Below are positions 12,099 to 24,649 of a stretch of DNA of 64,000 nucleotides, in pieces; the first letter of the stretch is position 1, and each line of letters starts with the position of its first letter. This stretch comes from Paramyrothecium sp. XJ0827 (lineage: Eukaryota > Ascomycota > Sordariomycetes > Hypocreales > Stachybotryaceae): positions 5,157,001 through 5,221,000 of the forward strand of contig JAJFPB010000002.1 in NCBI GenBank assembly GCA_020881915.1. The letters are read 5' to 3'. The position numbers and the translations under genes are program-made. The notes below the pieces were generated by a model. That model saw only the letters and a list, made by a program, of their open reading frames with translations, ran no database searches and was not told where the DNA came from.

Positions 12099-13924
12099 CT
12101 ACTCCCTCTCAACCGGGACGAATCGCACTCGGAGTTTCGGCTTTGCCAAGAACCCATAATGAAGAAGATCTCTTTCCAAATCAAAATCCTGACCAGGTAC
12201 TCGGGCGATGTCGAATACCCACAGGATGGTGGCGACAACCAGCCGTCCTTGAGCCCACGCGGCTTCACGGCCAAGGCAGCCGCGAGGGCCTAGACTGAAC
12301 GGAAAGAGTCCTCTTCGGTGATCATTCCGAAAAGAAGAGTCGAATAGCGGATGATCGGCCGGGAGCCATCTCTCTGGTCGGAACTTCAGCGGCTCGTGGA
12401 AGTAGGTAGAGCTACGGGCAAGTGCAAATACGCTACTTTGAACATGGGTCTGCTCCAAGTGTCAGCGGTAGTCTGTTGGTCAATAAGGGCCGCTGTAACA
12501 TACGCCCTTTGGAATGTAATGTCCGTCGACAACGGCACCGGGGCTTAGGCGAGGCAGCCCGGTGTTGTTACTCGATAGCAAACGCAACGTCTCTTCCAAA
12601 CACGCGTGCAGGTAAGGAAGAGATGCGACAGCACTAGGTGTGATGTCCTCCAGACTTTTGAACCTAGTTCTGATCTCTGTAATGACTTCTTTATGACACC
12701 GAGGCTCGTCCAGTAAGAAGAGTATGACGCCGTAGTACCAATCGGCCATTGGGCCGAAGCTAGCAAACATCAACTGGAGAGCAAGCGATCCGATATGCAT
12801 GAGCTCTCGCTTATCCGTTGGCAGGGGCTTTTCGACAGGCAGAACAAAATCGAAATAGTCTATATGCTGCAGTTGACCTCTTTTTTCGACCCGACGCAGC
12901 ACATTCTCCTTAGTAACTCTCTCCATCAGCGACAGGCTTGAGAGCTTAGCCAAGGGAACAAAAAGATATTGGAAAGGCTTAATCAGAGGGAAGCGCTTGA
13001 AGACCTGCATAACTGTGGCGAAAGCATTGAAGCCTAGGAGCACGTCCAAATACACGGAGTTCTTTCCTAGAAGATGTTAGAAACATTTCAACATTCGCAG
13101 CTAAGTGTCGGGTATGCCTACCGTCTCTCATCTGATGAAAGTCTTCATTCCATGATATATCGCCCGATATGTCCATTGCTAGCCAGTTGGTCCAATCGCC
13201 AAGCTCAATGCCTTGGTCAGCAGGACCGATCTCTTTCATCCTCTCGATGAAATAATCTAAGTGTTTCTGGACCAAAGGCTCCATGGCACGCATTGTTCGG
13301 CTGCTGAAAGCAGGTGATAGCTGTCTAGCAACGTTGCGATGCCGGACGGGATCCTCTTCCCACACAATGCCTCCCAGGTCTTCGCCACGATTCTGGAAGT
13401 CAGTCTTGACGAATGTCTCCATGTTCTTGTGCTGAGGAGAGTATATGTCTTTATTCAGTTAGTAAGCTGGGAGCAATTTGCCTTGTGAAGCTTACCCAAG
13501 AAAGCCTGTGGAGTGAAGAACACAAGTTCGTTGGGCGCGATTCGCACCACATCACCATACTTTTGCAACACGCTCTCTACGGCCCATGGCCAACGCCCAG
13601 ACAGCCTTGTATATGTCACTTGCTTGCGCCACGTATTGGCCGAGATATCCTACGTACCAGTGATGGGCGTACCAAGTGTTCGAAACAGCGGCAATCTTTG
13701 GCCCAGGAAACCCGGCCAGGGGATGAAAGTACAACAAGTAGAAACAACGTAGGGCAGCATAGGCCGAAATCTGCCAATCGAATTAGTTGTGTCGAAACAG
13801 ATCACGCTTTCGCTCAGACCAGGAGACATACACCGCCCAGCGCAATTGTTATGAAGCCATGCAGAGTCTGTAGATTTGTCTCGTAAAATGCTAAAAGCGC
13901 AGTCGAAACTTGAAAGATCGCCAT
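12099..13924 (-). CDS. cytochrome P450 monooxygenase with unusual I-helix
   Basis: Six exons on the minus strand: 13832-13924, 13658-13770, 13496-13605, 13122-13448, 12504-13066 and 12099-12449. They give 518 aa with every phase consistent. The N-terminus has a hydrophobic anchor and HPLAGFPGPK, and KYGDVVRIAPNEL follows, placing it on the ER membrane like other microsomal P450s. The K-helix ExxR is EETLR, the PERF-type motif is FRPERW, and the heme loop FSLGPRGCLG carries the thiolate Cys460. The I-helix is odd: where AGxxTT is expected it reads FASFGPMADW, with no oxygen-activating Thr. The rest of the protein is complete. The class is related to secondary-metabolism P450s; the substrate is unknown. 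A Zn2Cys6 regulator starts 1.4 kb away on the other strand, so the two could share control. Confidence 0.87.
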
Positions 13925-15304
13925 TGTTCTTTGTCGCTAGTTCACATCAGTAAAGACAGAGATTAGTTGAGATCAAGATACAAACAAATCTTCGAAGGTA
14001 AGCAGCGATAATGTCAGCAATATTGCTGACAGCAGTGGAGACTAGGGCCTCTGATTGGTTGTTGGCTTAAACCCTGAACAGAATGAAGCACGGCCAACAG
14101 GCCACTTAGTGATCCGGCATTCCAGGTCACGCGCATTGTCGCTCAGCAACATGAAGCAAGAAAGGTCTCCATGTTGAGGGCTGGTGTGGGCGCCAACAGA
14201 CGGCCGAGATTCTCTGCGTACCTCTGGATAAGGATTATTGCTCAGCGGCCTCGTCCAGAACGGCCAGGAAAGCATGAGTAGTAAGGCCCGTTCCTTTGTT
14301 AGCTCTGTGTGGTAGCTCCTACGATCATTTTCGTAGTTCCATTTGATCGACTCGTCCCAATAGACTGTTGAGTTGAACGTTGACTGCATCTGGGGAGGCT
14401 AAGAACTTTGCTATCTGCTCGTTCGAGCACGATACTGGCCAGTTTCGCTGATCTTTAATTTTCTTTCACTACTCTACTTTCGTTAGACGCGACAAAAAGG
14501 GAAGAAGAAAAAAGCACAAAACTAACAACCACAGGTTGTGAAAGAACAAGCTGCAAGGTCATCATGAAGAGCTTATTGCAGCGGTGTGTGCTCTATGAAA
14601 GTTTGCTTGAATGACGAGAATCATTGCGGCCCCAAAGCTCGTCAAAAGGGTATCTGGCCATGGGCCGATGGCCTCGCAAAAATAAGAACGTAGCAATCGC
14701 TACCACATTTCAGTACCTGACGTTATGTTAATGGGCTTAACTCGCGACTGGGTCAATTTCTGGGCTAAATATGATGCGGATTATCGAGATTCGGTCGTCT
14801 CAATCCTAGTACTTGACACGAGAACTGCTGATGTTGACAAGCTTTCCAGAATCTGGCGCGAAGCATGAAACAACCTACATCGACTCAATGCTTGACAACC
14901 TCATACATGAACTAAGACCAGCTCACCAAAGCCTTACGATGCTAGCGTTAACCTTTTTCTCCACATCGGGGCTGATGGGCATTTTGAGGCCCCGCAAAGA
15001 GGGAGATTATACGCGTATAGAGTCAACTTAGCCAATCGGAGACATCGCTTTACGGTTGTCCTCGGTTCTTGTACGAGACCGTAAGGGCCTTTCCGCTTCG
15101 ATCTGCTGACCCAATCAACTGTCTGAGCACCTGTCACGAATTGTTCACAAACGAGTTTGCGTATTTGCTCTTCTCCCTCTCGTTGTCACTAATGCTATTG
15201 AGTCGAAGAAACGAGTGGTGTCGTCGCTTCCTTCACACGCCGATACGCAGCCCTACGCAAGGGTTCACTTGGCACGCGGATCTGAGAACGAGTGACTGGC
15301 CCGC
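13925..15304. other. divergent intergenic region between P450 and Zn2Cys6 gene
   Basis: Probable promoter region for both flanking genes. A 115-codon minus frame at 14042-14389 has mixed composition and no recognisable motif. It might be a small gene, but I cannot support it. Confidence 0.4.
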
Positions 15305-16588
15305 ATGGTCTCCGGCAAAGGCGTGCAGCCCACCAAGCGCAGGGCACACCGCAAGTCGCGCAGTGGGTGCTTACAATGCAAACAGCGACACGCCAAGTGC
15401 GATGAATACCGTCCGGCCTGCGTCAATTGCACCACGTCAGGGCGCAGGTGCTCTTATCTTGATCAGCTGCCGCTTCCCCGGTCAGGTCTCAGTCCAAAGA
15501 CAGGAACGGACCCCCGCTCCGCAAGCCCGCTTTCGATCGCCGTGACTCCAGCCTCGGATTTCTCTGGGTCTCACACGGGGGTCTCTCCGGCTTCCGGGCA
15601 CAGTGATGCAGCAGTGCAGCCCATCGAGGCGGCGTCGGCACCCCTATTTGAAATACGCCATCTTGTGCTCATGCACCATTTTGATACTGTATTCGCGAAA
15701 GAATTTTTTAAAGGCGGGCCGGATGTATTCAATTTCGCCAATATCTTCAAGGCTGTCATCGACTCCGCCGAGAAGGCCCCTTACTTGCTGGTCGAGGCCC
15801 TCGCCTTGTCGACGGCCCATCTCAGCACAACGCAAAGGGATGTCGCCGATCGAGCAAGAAGCCTGCAGATGGCTGAAGAGCTGCAAACCCGGGCATTGAG
15901 TCTTTTCAACCAGACGGGAGCAACTGTTACTGAAGAGAACTGTGTCTCGATGTACCTCTTTTCCTCTTTCCTTGGAATGCACGCCTTGTTCAACGCCGTC
16001 ATCACCGCTTCGGGAGCGGTCGATTTCCTGACCAAGTTTGTTCAATCTTTCCGCATCCACTGTGGTGTTCGCACCGTTGTTGCCCCGAACTGGCAGTTTA
16101 TCCGGGATACAAGCTTGAAAGACGTGATGGATATGTTTGAGTCCGCTGAATTCGAACAAGCCCAAATATCAGCAATTCCAAACGAGTCAGACGAGCTCAT
16201 GGAGTTGCTTTTGGGGGCACGCAGCGCACTCGGCGAGTCCTCGTTCAAAATCTGCATCGAGGCTGTGGAGGCGCTGCAAATGGTCTTTCGGCAGCATCAT
16301 GTCTTGCCTAAACACCTGCGGCCCAGTGTGGTTGTGTCATGGCCTCCCCGTGTCTCTTCCGAGTATATCGATCTCTTGGACCAGCGACAACCCGTTGCAC
16401 TGTTGGTCCTGACTTACTGGGCAGTTCTTCTGCATCAAGAACGTGACTTCTGGGTCTTTGAGACAGCTGGACAGGTCCTGATAGATTCTGTGGCTGACTA
16501 CCTCGGCTCTTACTGGGAAGAATGGTTGGTCGTACCGAGAAATGCTATTTCGGCCACGAGCACGACGCAGCCTGAGGTTGAATCCTGA
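15305..16588 (+). CDS. Zn(II)2Cys6 transcription factor (UPC2/sterol-regulator-like architecture)
   Basis: Intronless frame of 427 aa. The N-terminal zinc cluster has Cys at 22, 25, 32, 39, 42 and 49 (spacing 2-6-6-2-6), preceded by a basic HRKSRSG segment and followed by SYL, as in the UPC2-like subgroup. A Ser/Pro linker leads to an alpha-helical region beginning around RHLVLMHHFDTVFAKEF (about residue 117), which in this family is the fungal-specific regulatory domain. It should bind CGG-type sites in the nucleus and activate or repress nearby or sterol-related genes. Divergence from the P450 at 12.1-13.9 kb makes that gene a candidate target; this is inference from position. The start at 15305 sits just before the basic region and has no in-frame alternative that keeps the domain. 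Confidence 0.88.
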   Translation: MVSGKGVQPTKRRAHRKSRSGCLQCKQRHAKCDEYRPACVNCTTSGRRCSYLDQLPLPRSGLSPKTGTDPRSASPLSIAVTPASDFSGSHTGVSPASGHSDAAVQPIEAASAPLFEIRHLVLMHHFDTVFAKEFFKGGPDVFNFANIFKAVIDSAEKAPYLLVEALALSTAHLSTTQRDVADRARSLQMAEELQTRALSLFNQTGATVTEENCVSMYLFSSFLGMHALFNAVITASGAVDFLTKFVQSFRIHCGVRTVVAPNWQFIRDTSLKDVMDMFESAEFEQAQISAIPNESDELMELLLGARSALGESSFKICIEAVEALQMVFRQHHVLPKHLRPSVVVSWPPRVSSEYIDLLDQRQPVALLVLTYWAVLLHQERDFWVFETAGQVLIDSVADYLGSYWEEWLVVPRNAISATSTTQPEVES

Positions 16589-18428
16589 GACAGGTGGGCG
16601 AACATCCTTCGTACAAGTTTTTGGCCATGAAAGCACAAAATATGTATTCGGGGGTAGCTCTATCAAACCCTAATCAGGATTGGGTTCCTGCAGCAACACT
16701 GGAAATAAGCAAGCCCTTGTATCATCGCTACAGTTTTCTATCCTCGACAATACTTCTAGCCACGAGACGCCTATAATTATGCCAATTACGTGACGGCGTC
16801 TGGCATGTCTCAGATGCTGACGGCTGGCTGGACCAAGAGCGAGTCTCTGGTGGAGTTTTCGAGCAACAACAGACCAGTGGATGATAACAGAAAAGGCGGT
16901 CAATGGTTTCATGCTCACAAGACCATGTTACCTAGCCGTCATTGCTCAGGCGCCGGCCACGCGCCGGCAACTCGTCACATTTGGCTATTGCACCATATCT
17001 TTTTGGACCCCAAAGATGAGTCCTTGTCCGCACATGTATGCAATCCCATGTCAGACAAAGCGGCCGATTCGCGATGGCATTTAGCATTATCGTATGATAG
17101 GCGATACTTGTGCATCTTGTGGAGTAGATGCCAAATTGGCGACGCTCTTGGAGGGTTGATGGGTGTTGGCAATTAGGCTTAGATATCCCCTCGCTTTCCA
17201 CTGTATGAGGTCGAAACAGGTCGAAAGCATCTGAAATAATTAGATCATTGGGGTAGCATTATAAGTCTCTAAAACATGCTGCGGGTTATATCACAAAGCT
17301 GCGATCATAGCAGCTCAGGAATGTAATCATATACTGCGTAGAGATTTGTAGCTCACAGTCAACACAACTATTAATGGCTCTCCTAGAAAGCTGGAGCGTA
17401 TCTTGGCCCGGGGAATAATTTACTCAATTTAATCCACTGGAACACCTCCAAAGTTGAGTATAAGGTCTGCCGTGCTTGGAAGACGTTCGACCGACGGCTG
17501 AGTGCCAACAACCATCCGTGGGGATTCGTTGACGAGCGCACTGAGCAGATGGAAAACGTTTGGATATTGGTGATCTACCACAATTGCGGTAAATCGCGAA
17601 AACGAAATAAGTGGTAGAAGCTGTCATTTGCTGCCCAACCTTCACAGCACTGACACTGCATTGCGACAGGGTCAGGGCTTTGAAGGTTCCTGAAGGTTCT
17701 AGCCCTACCAGCACCCCTGGCTCTTTACAATGTCCAATCCGATGGTATGAAAGATGGTCCCTAACTGCGAGCCATGTCTTGAATTCTCCCCTTGTTCAGT
17801 AGAAGACGACTCTTGAAATGCCGCTTGCACGTATACCACGGCAGCCTTTCCTCTTCTATACTAACCTATGGAGATATAAGAAGCTGAATCCAAACCGATT
17901 AATGCTCAGTCTTGCATTGCATCTCACATAAATAACGTCTCCCCCTACACCCTTTTATCAGCGCTGGAACTTGTCTACGCAATCGCTAAACTGTCCTCGA
18001 CTAGCCCCTGTTAGTTCACCCAGCACTCGTTGCGCAGCGGGGTTGCGTCACCACTCAAGAATCCTGGTCGCCGCGGGCTAGCTGAAGAAGCTTTTCTTGG
18101 CTCGAGGCCCACGCTGTCGTTTGGTTGGACAGCATCGCACGGCGTCGCCAAGAATCCACTTCGACGGCCAGTGCTGCTGCACACCGAACGGGGGCGAAAA
18201 AAAGAGAATCTCAAGCAGCAGAAAAAAAGGACTCATCAACCTCGTGCCTGGTGTGACGACAATACACTGGCGAGCCGTCGGCGAAGGCTTTCGCGACGTC
18301 CGCTGCGCTGGCTGTTTCTTCTGTTCACGAGAAGACGATTGATGGCCAAGATCTAAAGACGCTTTGTTCTCTCTCATTATCACTTCCTCATCGCAATCCT
18401 CTGCGACCTTCAGAGCACGTCAACAACA
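16589..18428. other. intergenic; right end probably transporter promoter and leader
   Basis: No gene supported. Frames up to 128 codons near 16790-17176 lack motifs. The part from about 17930 is C/T-rich and likely belongs to the promoter and 5' leader of the transporter gene. Confidence 0.45.
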
Positions 18429-20882
18429 ATGACCGAAGACGAGGCGCCGCTCAGCATCGACACAAATAACATCAAAGATTGGCGGTCGATAGTTACGCTT
18501 ATTGTTTTTGTTATTACCAGTGAGTTGCAACACTTGCAGGGTTGAGGGGGACCACGGTCTGTCTCACAAAGCGAAAGACGGAGGCTGACATGTAGGCTGT
18601 TCCCACGTCACCTAGACCTCATCGTACTCTTTCCCTTTCACATCCCTCTATACGTCCCACGGTCAATATCAAATGCCTTTCTAGACACGCTCAGCGCCAT
18701 TCGCATCATTCCGCCTCGGCAAACCGCACATGGCCTTGATCACTCATCATCAACCCCTTCTCCTGGCCACGATGGCTCCCGGGCTGGCTCTGCTCATAAT
18801 GACAGGCCATCGCGCTTCGTCAGGTTCAATTTCCCCATGAATTTTATCTCGGCGCCTATCATCGCGGACCTTTTTCTTCTCGCCATCCTCGCGATCGGTC
18901 GGGAGGAAGTCAAGGGTGGTACGGTTGGCGCCCAGAACATTGCGCCTTACGATGTCATGGTATTCTTCGTGACTCTCGCATACATCGCGATATCTGTGGA
19001 TGCATCTGGCCTCATTCGTTACCTGGCCTTCAGAGTACTCCAATGGGGAGGTGAAGCCGGGCACCGACTATTCTTCTACCTTTACTCCTTCTTCTTCCTT
19101 GTTGGCGGCTTCATTGGCAACGATCCCATCGTTCTCTCTGGCACGCCGTTCCTTGCCTACATGACTCGAGTTTCCAGCAATATTTCTCATCCGAAAGCCT
19201 GGATACATACTCAGTTCGCCATTGCTAACATTGCCTCTGCCATCCTTGTCTCGTCAAATCCGACCAATCTTGTCCTGGCGGGTGCATTCAGAATTCGTTT
19301 CATTGATTACACGGTCAACATGATTGTCCCGGTGGTCATCACGGCTCTCTTATTATTCCCATTCCTTCTCTATGTTGTATTCAGGAACGAATCTCTCATA
19401 CCAAGAAAGATCGAGATGCATCAACTATCTGAAGAAGCAAAGGACAGACCACCGGTGAACCCAAATATTCCATACGCAAGAGGCGATGCTGTGGAGCAGG
19501 AAGAGCAAGCAGCCTCAAACACAGAGGAGGGGAAGTTGCTTTCTCTTGAAGAAATTTTGAATCCTTACCTTGACAAGCCAGGGGCCATTTTCGGGGGCGT
19601 CATCATGGCGGCAACCTTGATTACTGTCCTCGTCCTCAACGCAGTCAGGTCTGGCGAGCATGAACAGCCCGTCTTTTGGGTCACTCTACCAGCTTCTGTT
19701 GTTATGTTTCTTTGGGATCTCGGGTCCGGGTGGGTCAACCGCGCAAAGACACGAGAAATTGCCCGAAGAGGCCGCATAGAAGCCGAAGAGGCTCGTAATA
19801 GGCGAGCGATGATACAAGAGGAAGACGCAAGGCAAGAACAGTTCATGCAGGACAAACCCCCACTGGAAGATATGGCTCGCGATTCAGACATTAAGCTCCA
19901 GGTTCTGAATCCAGTACATCCGAACCAACCGACTTCTACAGATGTTACACCTGAATCAAACAACGCTCACGCACGGGAGACCCATCAATCAGAGTCAAAA
20001 ACGAATGGTGAGCAGACAGAAGAGGACTCCGCCAATCCCTCCATGATCAATCCTCACACCAAGACCTCAGATGCATCCCCATCTCTTCCCATCACAACTC
20101 AATCTAAGCCATCCACGGGAGGAGTGCTGGAAAAACGAAAAATTTCTAAATTACCGGATCCGACTCCATCTCAAGACTGTGAGCATACGGGAAGCATGTC
20201 CGCTGCCAAACGTCGCCAGCATACAACGCTTGTGTCCCTCAGCGCCGATGCGCATTTATGGTGCCAGGAGACATTCCCCACTGCTACGGCCGTGATGACT
20301 CACTTGCCTTTCGCTCTGGTGCCATTTGCGTTTGCCATGTTCGTCTTGGTTCAAGCTCTTGTCACGAAGGGATGGGTGCCTGTATTTGCCTGGGGATGGG
20401 AGCACTGGGTCCGGAAGACTGGTGTTGTAGGAGCCATTGGTGGCATGGGCTTCCTTTCCGTGATTCTTTGCAACGTAAGTTTCGACCAGCTTCGAGGCAG
20501 GATCTTCACTAATGGCACATGATTACAGTTTGCAGGTACCAACATAGGCACCACGATCCTCCTCTCTCGCGTAATTCAAGCATGGGAGGAGATCCACCGA
20601 CAGAATCCCGACCTAGGTGCCATCAACGACCGTACATTCTGGGCTACTGTTTATAGCATGGCAATTGGCGTCAATTACGGGGCTTTCAGTACTGCTTTCA
20701 GTGCATCGCTAGCTGGCATGCTTTGGCGCGACATTCTCGGGCGGAAGCACATCCGCGTCGGCAGTCTCGAATTCGCGCGGGTTAATCTACCTATAATCGC
20801 TGTTTCTATGATTATCGGATGCTCCGTCTTGATTGGGCAGGTGTATTTGACAAGAGGGACAAGTGCTTACAAGCTTGGGTAG
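18429..20882 (+). CDS. ArsB/CitM-type ion transporter family membrane protein
   Basis: Three exons, 18429-18519, 18616-20474 and 20529-20882, encode 767 aa. The first junction is set by phase and by the resulting VITNLIVLFPFHIPLYVP helix. About a dozen hydrophobic segments lie in two halves, separated by a roughly 250-residue hydrophilic, acidic cytoplasmic loop. The first half carries FIGNDPIVLSGTPFL and SSNPTNLVLAG, the second FAGTNIGTTILLSR. Such paired re-entrant Asn/Thr-rich motifs characterise the ion transporter superfamily that includes ArsB arsenite pumps, CitM citrate carriers and NhaD antiporters. Substrate (arsenite, organic anion or silicon-like) cannot be told from sequence. It probably sits in the plasma or vacuolar membrane. 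The large charged loop is unusual compared with bacterial members but common in fungal ones. Confidence 0.8.
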
Positions 20883-21119
20883 TAGAAGATTCTTCTTGAT
20901 TTTAACTTTAATTCATTTAAGAATTCTATTTCACTGTGCTTTTATTTTACTTTAACATATGTGATATTTTGCGTATGATCTTGTCGTGTTTATCTCACAA
21001 ACTTAAAAAATCTTACCCCAATAGCAAAAGACCTTCAAAGTAAATTTGTCTCCCGAGCCCAACAAAAAGCTCTCCCTGTTGAAGGCAGAGCTCTATTTAG
21101 TTGGAGCAGCCACCCACTC

Positions 21120-22424
21120 ATGTCAGGAAACGAAACGAAGATGACACACATCAAAGCCAGTCAACAAGCAGTGCAGGGCCAACATTCAACGACAGTAGGA
21201 GGCAAGGGAATGAGATCTGTGGCCAAAATGAGCCCCGATCGAGGAGCAAAACGAGGAACGTCCGCCGGACGAGCGAAACGCCCGGTGCTGGCAAACAGCG
21301 GCGGGCCTTGCAAAATCAAAGCGAGAACTGTCAGAGCTGTCTCCGTGACGTTTCATTACTTCTCTCGGCTTCCGAAGGAGTTACGACTCTATATATGGTA
21401 GCTAGCTGCTCGGCCAACTTTTGATGTAGAAGGGATTCATTACTTTTCCATTGCGTGCTGCCCCATCCAAAACAGTCAAGTCAAACATTATGTGGGATCG
21501 ATTACACACTTTGCTGTGAATGCAATGCAATCGCAGCTCTCCAAGCAACCACAAGAAGGCGCAACCGGCTTTGCGATCCAGCCTCCTAAGTCAAGGACAC
21601 CATTTGATGGAGTTCTTGAAACACCTGGGCACGCAAATTCGTGGTTCGGAAACAATCCCTCCCTGTACACATACGATGCGGGAATCTGGAGTGCTTCGAA
21701 AGAATCGAGAGATGCTATTATGTGGTATCAGCGAAAGGTCAGGTCGGAATGCAGTTTGCTGCTGGCGAGCCATAACAAGGAGCCGTGTTGGCTTCAAGTG
21801 CGCTCCCGTGAGGACATTTTCTGTCTCGATTTCGATGAAGAAGACGACATTATCAAGCAAGCAAAGAATTTGAATTGGAACTACCTCCTCAGCAATCTTC
21901 CCTTTTGGTATGGCTTAGCCAACAGCATCAATATCGCCTTCGAGTTTAGCCCAGATTGGACCGAAGGTATTGGTGGGAATGGCCCTTTCTGCCCTGAGTT
22001 TGACGATCTCAGATACGAGGCAAGCGCGCGCGGGTTGGTCATTCGAGCTTGTGAAGCGTGGGTAAGAAAAGAGATACCGCAGGGCTGCCGCATATGGCTG
22101 ATTGATCGAAGCATCAATCCATCTTCCAGCCTTACTCGTGGAAAATGCCCAAGAATATACAAGGACAGAGAGCAAAATTTTGTCGAGACAGCATATGTAG
22201 ACGGAAGAGGGTTCAACAGGATAGCCCGACCTCGCAGTGCTATCATCTTTATCAGGAACGCGGAACTCTGGGCCTATGCCAAACGCGTGTCCGCCTCGGA
22301 GCGGCGTTCTAGGCCGCTTGGGTTTGAAAGAGGATTTTTAAGGGCGCTATGTTGCCCATCGACGAAGGCGAGTAGGGCTAAGCGGTACAAACCGGTTGGC
22401 CATACGTTGCCCTTCAGTGTGTGA
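21120..22424 (+). pseudogene. 2EXR-domain protein gene interrupted by one in-frame TAG
   Basis: The frame from the ATG at 21120 holds a basic N-terminal tail and the start of a 2EXR domain (FSRLPKELRLYIW). It meets TAG at 21399-21401, and the same frame then continues open to 22424. The codons just after the stop (LAARP, then GIHYFS) are what the domain is expected to show next, so no other shift is needed. The rest (WSASKESRDAIMWY, CRIWLIDR and so on) looks intact; full length would be about 434 codons. 2EXR proteins are abundant fungal proteins of unknown biochemical role with an F-box-like LPxELRxxIW opening. Alternatives are a 78-nt intron at 21398-21475 (frame-preserving, weak donor GTAGCT, but it would delete conserved residues), recent nonsense mutation, sequencing error, or recoding or editing of UAG. 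Confidence 0.7.
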
Positions 22425-22925
22425 TATTTCAGTGGACGCCTGGGCGCATTTCAAGCAAGGATATTTTATCATGCAAAAATCTTTGTTTAATGTATTTTGA
22501 AGATGATAAAGCATCGTGCTCTGGCAGAATTAATTTAATAAGCAAGAAAACAATTCAAGCCTTGTGTTAAAACAGTCAAGGGGATTTAGAGAAACATCGC
22601 TGTAGTAGTGCATGTACAAAGAAGCTCAGGAGATCCTGATAGAAGCAAGTATGTGTAAGCTCAATAGGTATTATATTACCTTCTTAATTGGAATATCTTG
22701 ACTTGATTCAATGGCCCCATGCTCATATTCCAGTCCACAATACTTGATTTAATAATGCTTCCAACTTGGTGTATTCTTAAGCCATTTTTAGCAAAGGCGG
22801 AATAAAGGCGGGCCGTGACTTCGTAGAGGCACGTTGTAGCATTTCCACGAGGGCGGCGTCCATCTCTAGCTCTATTCCCCACCGGCCGCACGATCATCTC
22901 TGATCCCTGCCGGAACGACTTCGAC
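22425..22925. other. intergenic, promoter side of second Zn2Cys6 gene
   Basis: AT-rich left half, no gene seen. The right end presumably holds the promoter of the following regulator gene. Confidence 0.45.
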
Positions 22926-24649
22926 ATGAGGCCAGTCAAAGCCTGTCTGCAATGTAGGCTTGGCAAAAGGAAATGTAGTCAAAAAGGCAGCTCAGGCTGC
23001 GAGCAGTGCATTCAGCGGAACCTAGCGTGTTCAGCCTGCAAGGCCGGCAGCAGCCCTCAATTGGCTACGTCTCCGCCGACTTCGTCTTCAATCGCCAACT
23101 CGTTCGACGAGGAATCTTTACATCTCGTTGATCTTTACTTTCGGTACATGCACGACAAACCACATAGCCTTTTTCATGCGGGAACTTTTCGGGAAAGCGT
23201 AGTGAACAAGACGGTCGCTCGCCCTGTCTTGTTGAGCATGATGGGCCTGTCAGCACGGTATGAACATGCAGATCATCACATATGTTCTCATATAGAAACT
23301 GACCAAATTTCAGCTTTTCCGAGCACGCCAGCATCCGATCGCGCGGCTCGGTATACGCCACAGAAGCTAGGAAGGCGTTCAAGGAGAACCTAGAGCAACC
23401 TTCCATAGGGAACATCCAAGCCTGCATTCTGATAGGCAATAGCTGCAAGGGCGAATGTGACCCAGAAGCAGAGTCACTATACTTTGGTAAGTTCTCTCGG
23501 TGCCAGTCCTGCAAGCAGACTTTACTGATCAGCCGTGGAGTGCTGGCAAATCGCATGGCTCAGATCCTGAAAATATGGGTGCCCGACGAGGCAGACGACG
23601 GTGTTACAAGGGAGACAAAGATACGACTATGGTGGACCTGCTTCATTCTTGACACTTGGGCGAGCGGCGGGTTCGGCTTATCCCGGCAAACCAGACCAGC
23701 CTTCCGATCAGTGCGGGTTCCTATGGACGAATACGTCTTTTACAACATGAAGAGAGGAGATCCAGTTATAACAGACTCCCAATGGAGGCCAGGCCTTTGG
23801 GGCCATATGGTCAACCTCGTGGAGCTATACGTTCAGATACAGGATCTGCACCAGACGCTGGCTGACGCAGTAGAATGGGACGAAGATTTCATCGAGGACA
23901 CGGTGCGTCGCTTGGATGCCCAGCTCACAGAATTTGGCAATAACCTGGAACCTCATTTCCATTGGTCGCTGGGTAATCTTGAAGAATACATTCGTAAGGG
24001 ACTGGGTAGCGTATTCGTTGCGTTTCATCTGGGTTACTACCACTATGGAACGCTGTTATTCTATCAATACCTCGATCATCGACGACCTGCGACAAGGCAT
24101 GGTAGGGCTTATGCAGACCGGTGCAAGTGGAATGCCAAGACGGTTTGTGATATCCTCAAGGCTTCCAGAGAGCAGAAGGGGGCTGAAGCTTTGTATAATA
24201 TTGTGGGCCACGTCACGGTGGTTTCATCTTCCGTTCTCCTGCACACATATTTATTTGGAGAGGCGCATGAGCTGCCAGAGTCGAGGCAAAGGCTGGAGTC
24301 CAACCTTGAGTCTCTAGTCCAACTGCGAAACTACTGGCAAAGCGTGGAGCTGATGGTAAGTGCAAGGCGTGGCATAAGTAAAGTTTCGTTGCTAATGGAT
24401 GGTCAGATCAAGAGATTGGTGGTATTTCAGAGCAACTGCTTGCGGACCCTGACAAAGAATACCTACAGATTCGATCGATGGATGGTAAAGTTCTTGATAC
24501 AGCACGCCTCGGCTCTGGAAGACAAGGAGGATGGTCTGGGCATGGAAGACCTTCAGATGGTGCCTGCAGCTGAAGGAAGTCAGCTAGAAAGAAGTCAGGT
24601 CACGGAGATCATGATGAGAGACATCCAAGGCCTGGAATTTGATGGCTGA
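22926..24649 (+). CDS. Zn(II)2Cys6 fungal-specific transcription factor
   Basis: Four exons: 22926-23257, 23314-23486, 23541-24355 and 24407-24649, giving 520 aa. The zinc cluster Cys residues are 7, 10, 17, 25, 28 and 35 (spacing 2-6-7-2-6). The middle homology region follows: HLVDLYFRYMHDKPHSLFH, LSARFSEHAS, ACILIGN, then LANRMAQILKIW and RLWWTCFILDTW, the classic Fungal_trans signature. It is a nuclear DNA-binding regulator; targets are unknown. The third intron is 51 nt, has a TGCTAATG branch-like sequence, and is a multiple of three without a stop, so unspliced RNA would also be translatable. The acceptor of intron 2 is GAG, chosen because it alone restores the frame. Nearest following gene is 1.9 kb away. 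Confidence 0.87.

Noticed and set aside
14042..14389. 115-codon minus frame between P450 and Zn2Cys6 gene
   Set aside because: Composition is plausible but there is no motif or domain, and it lies in the likely shared promoter region.
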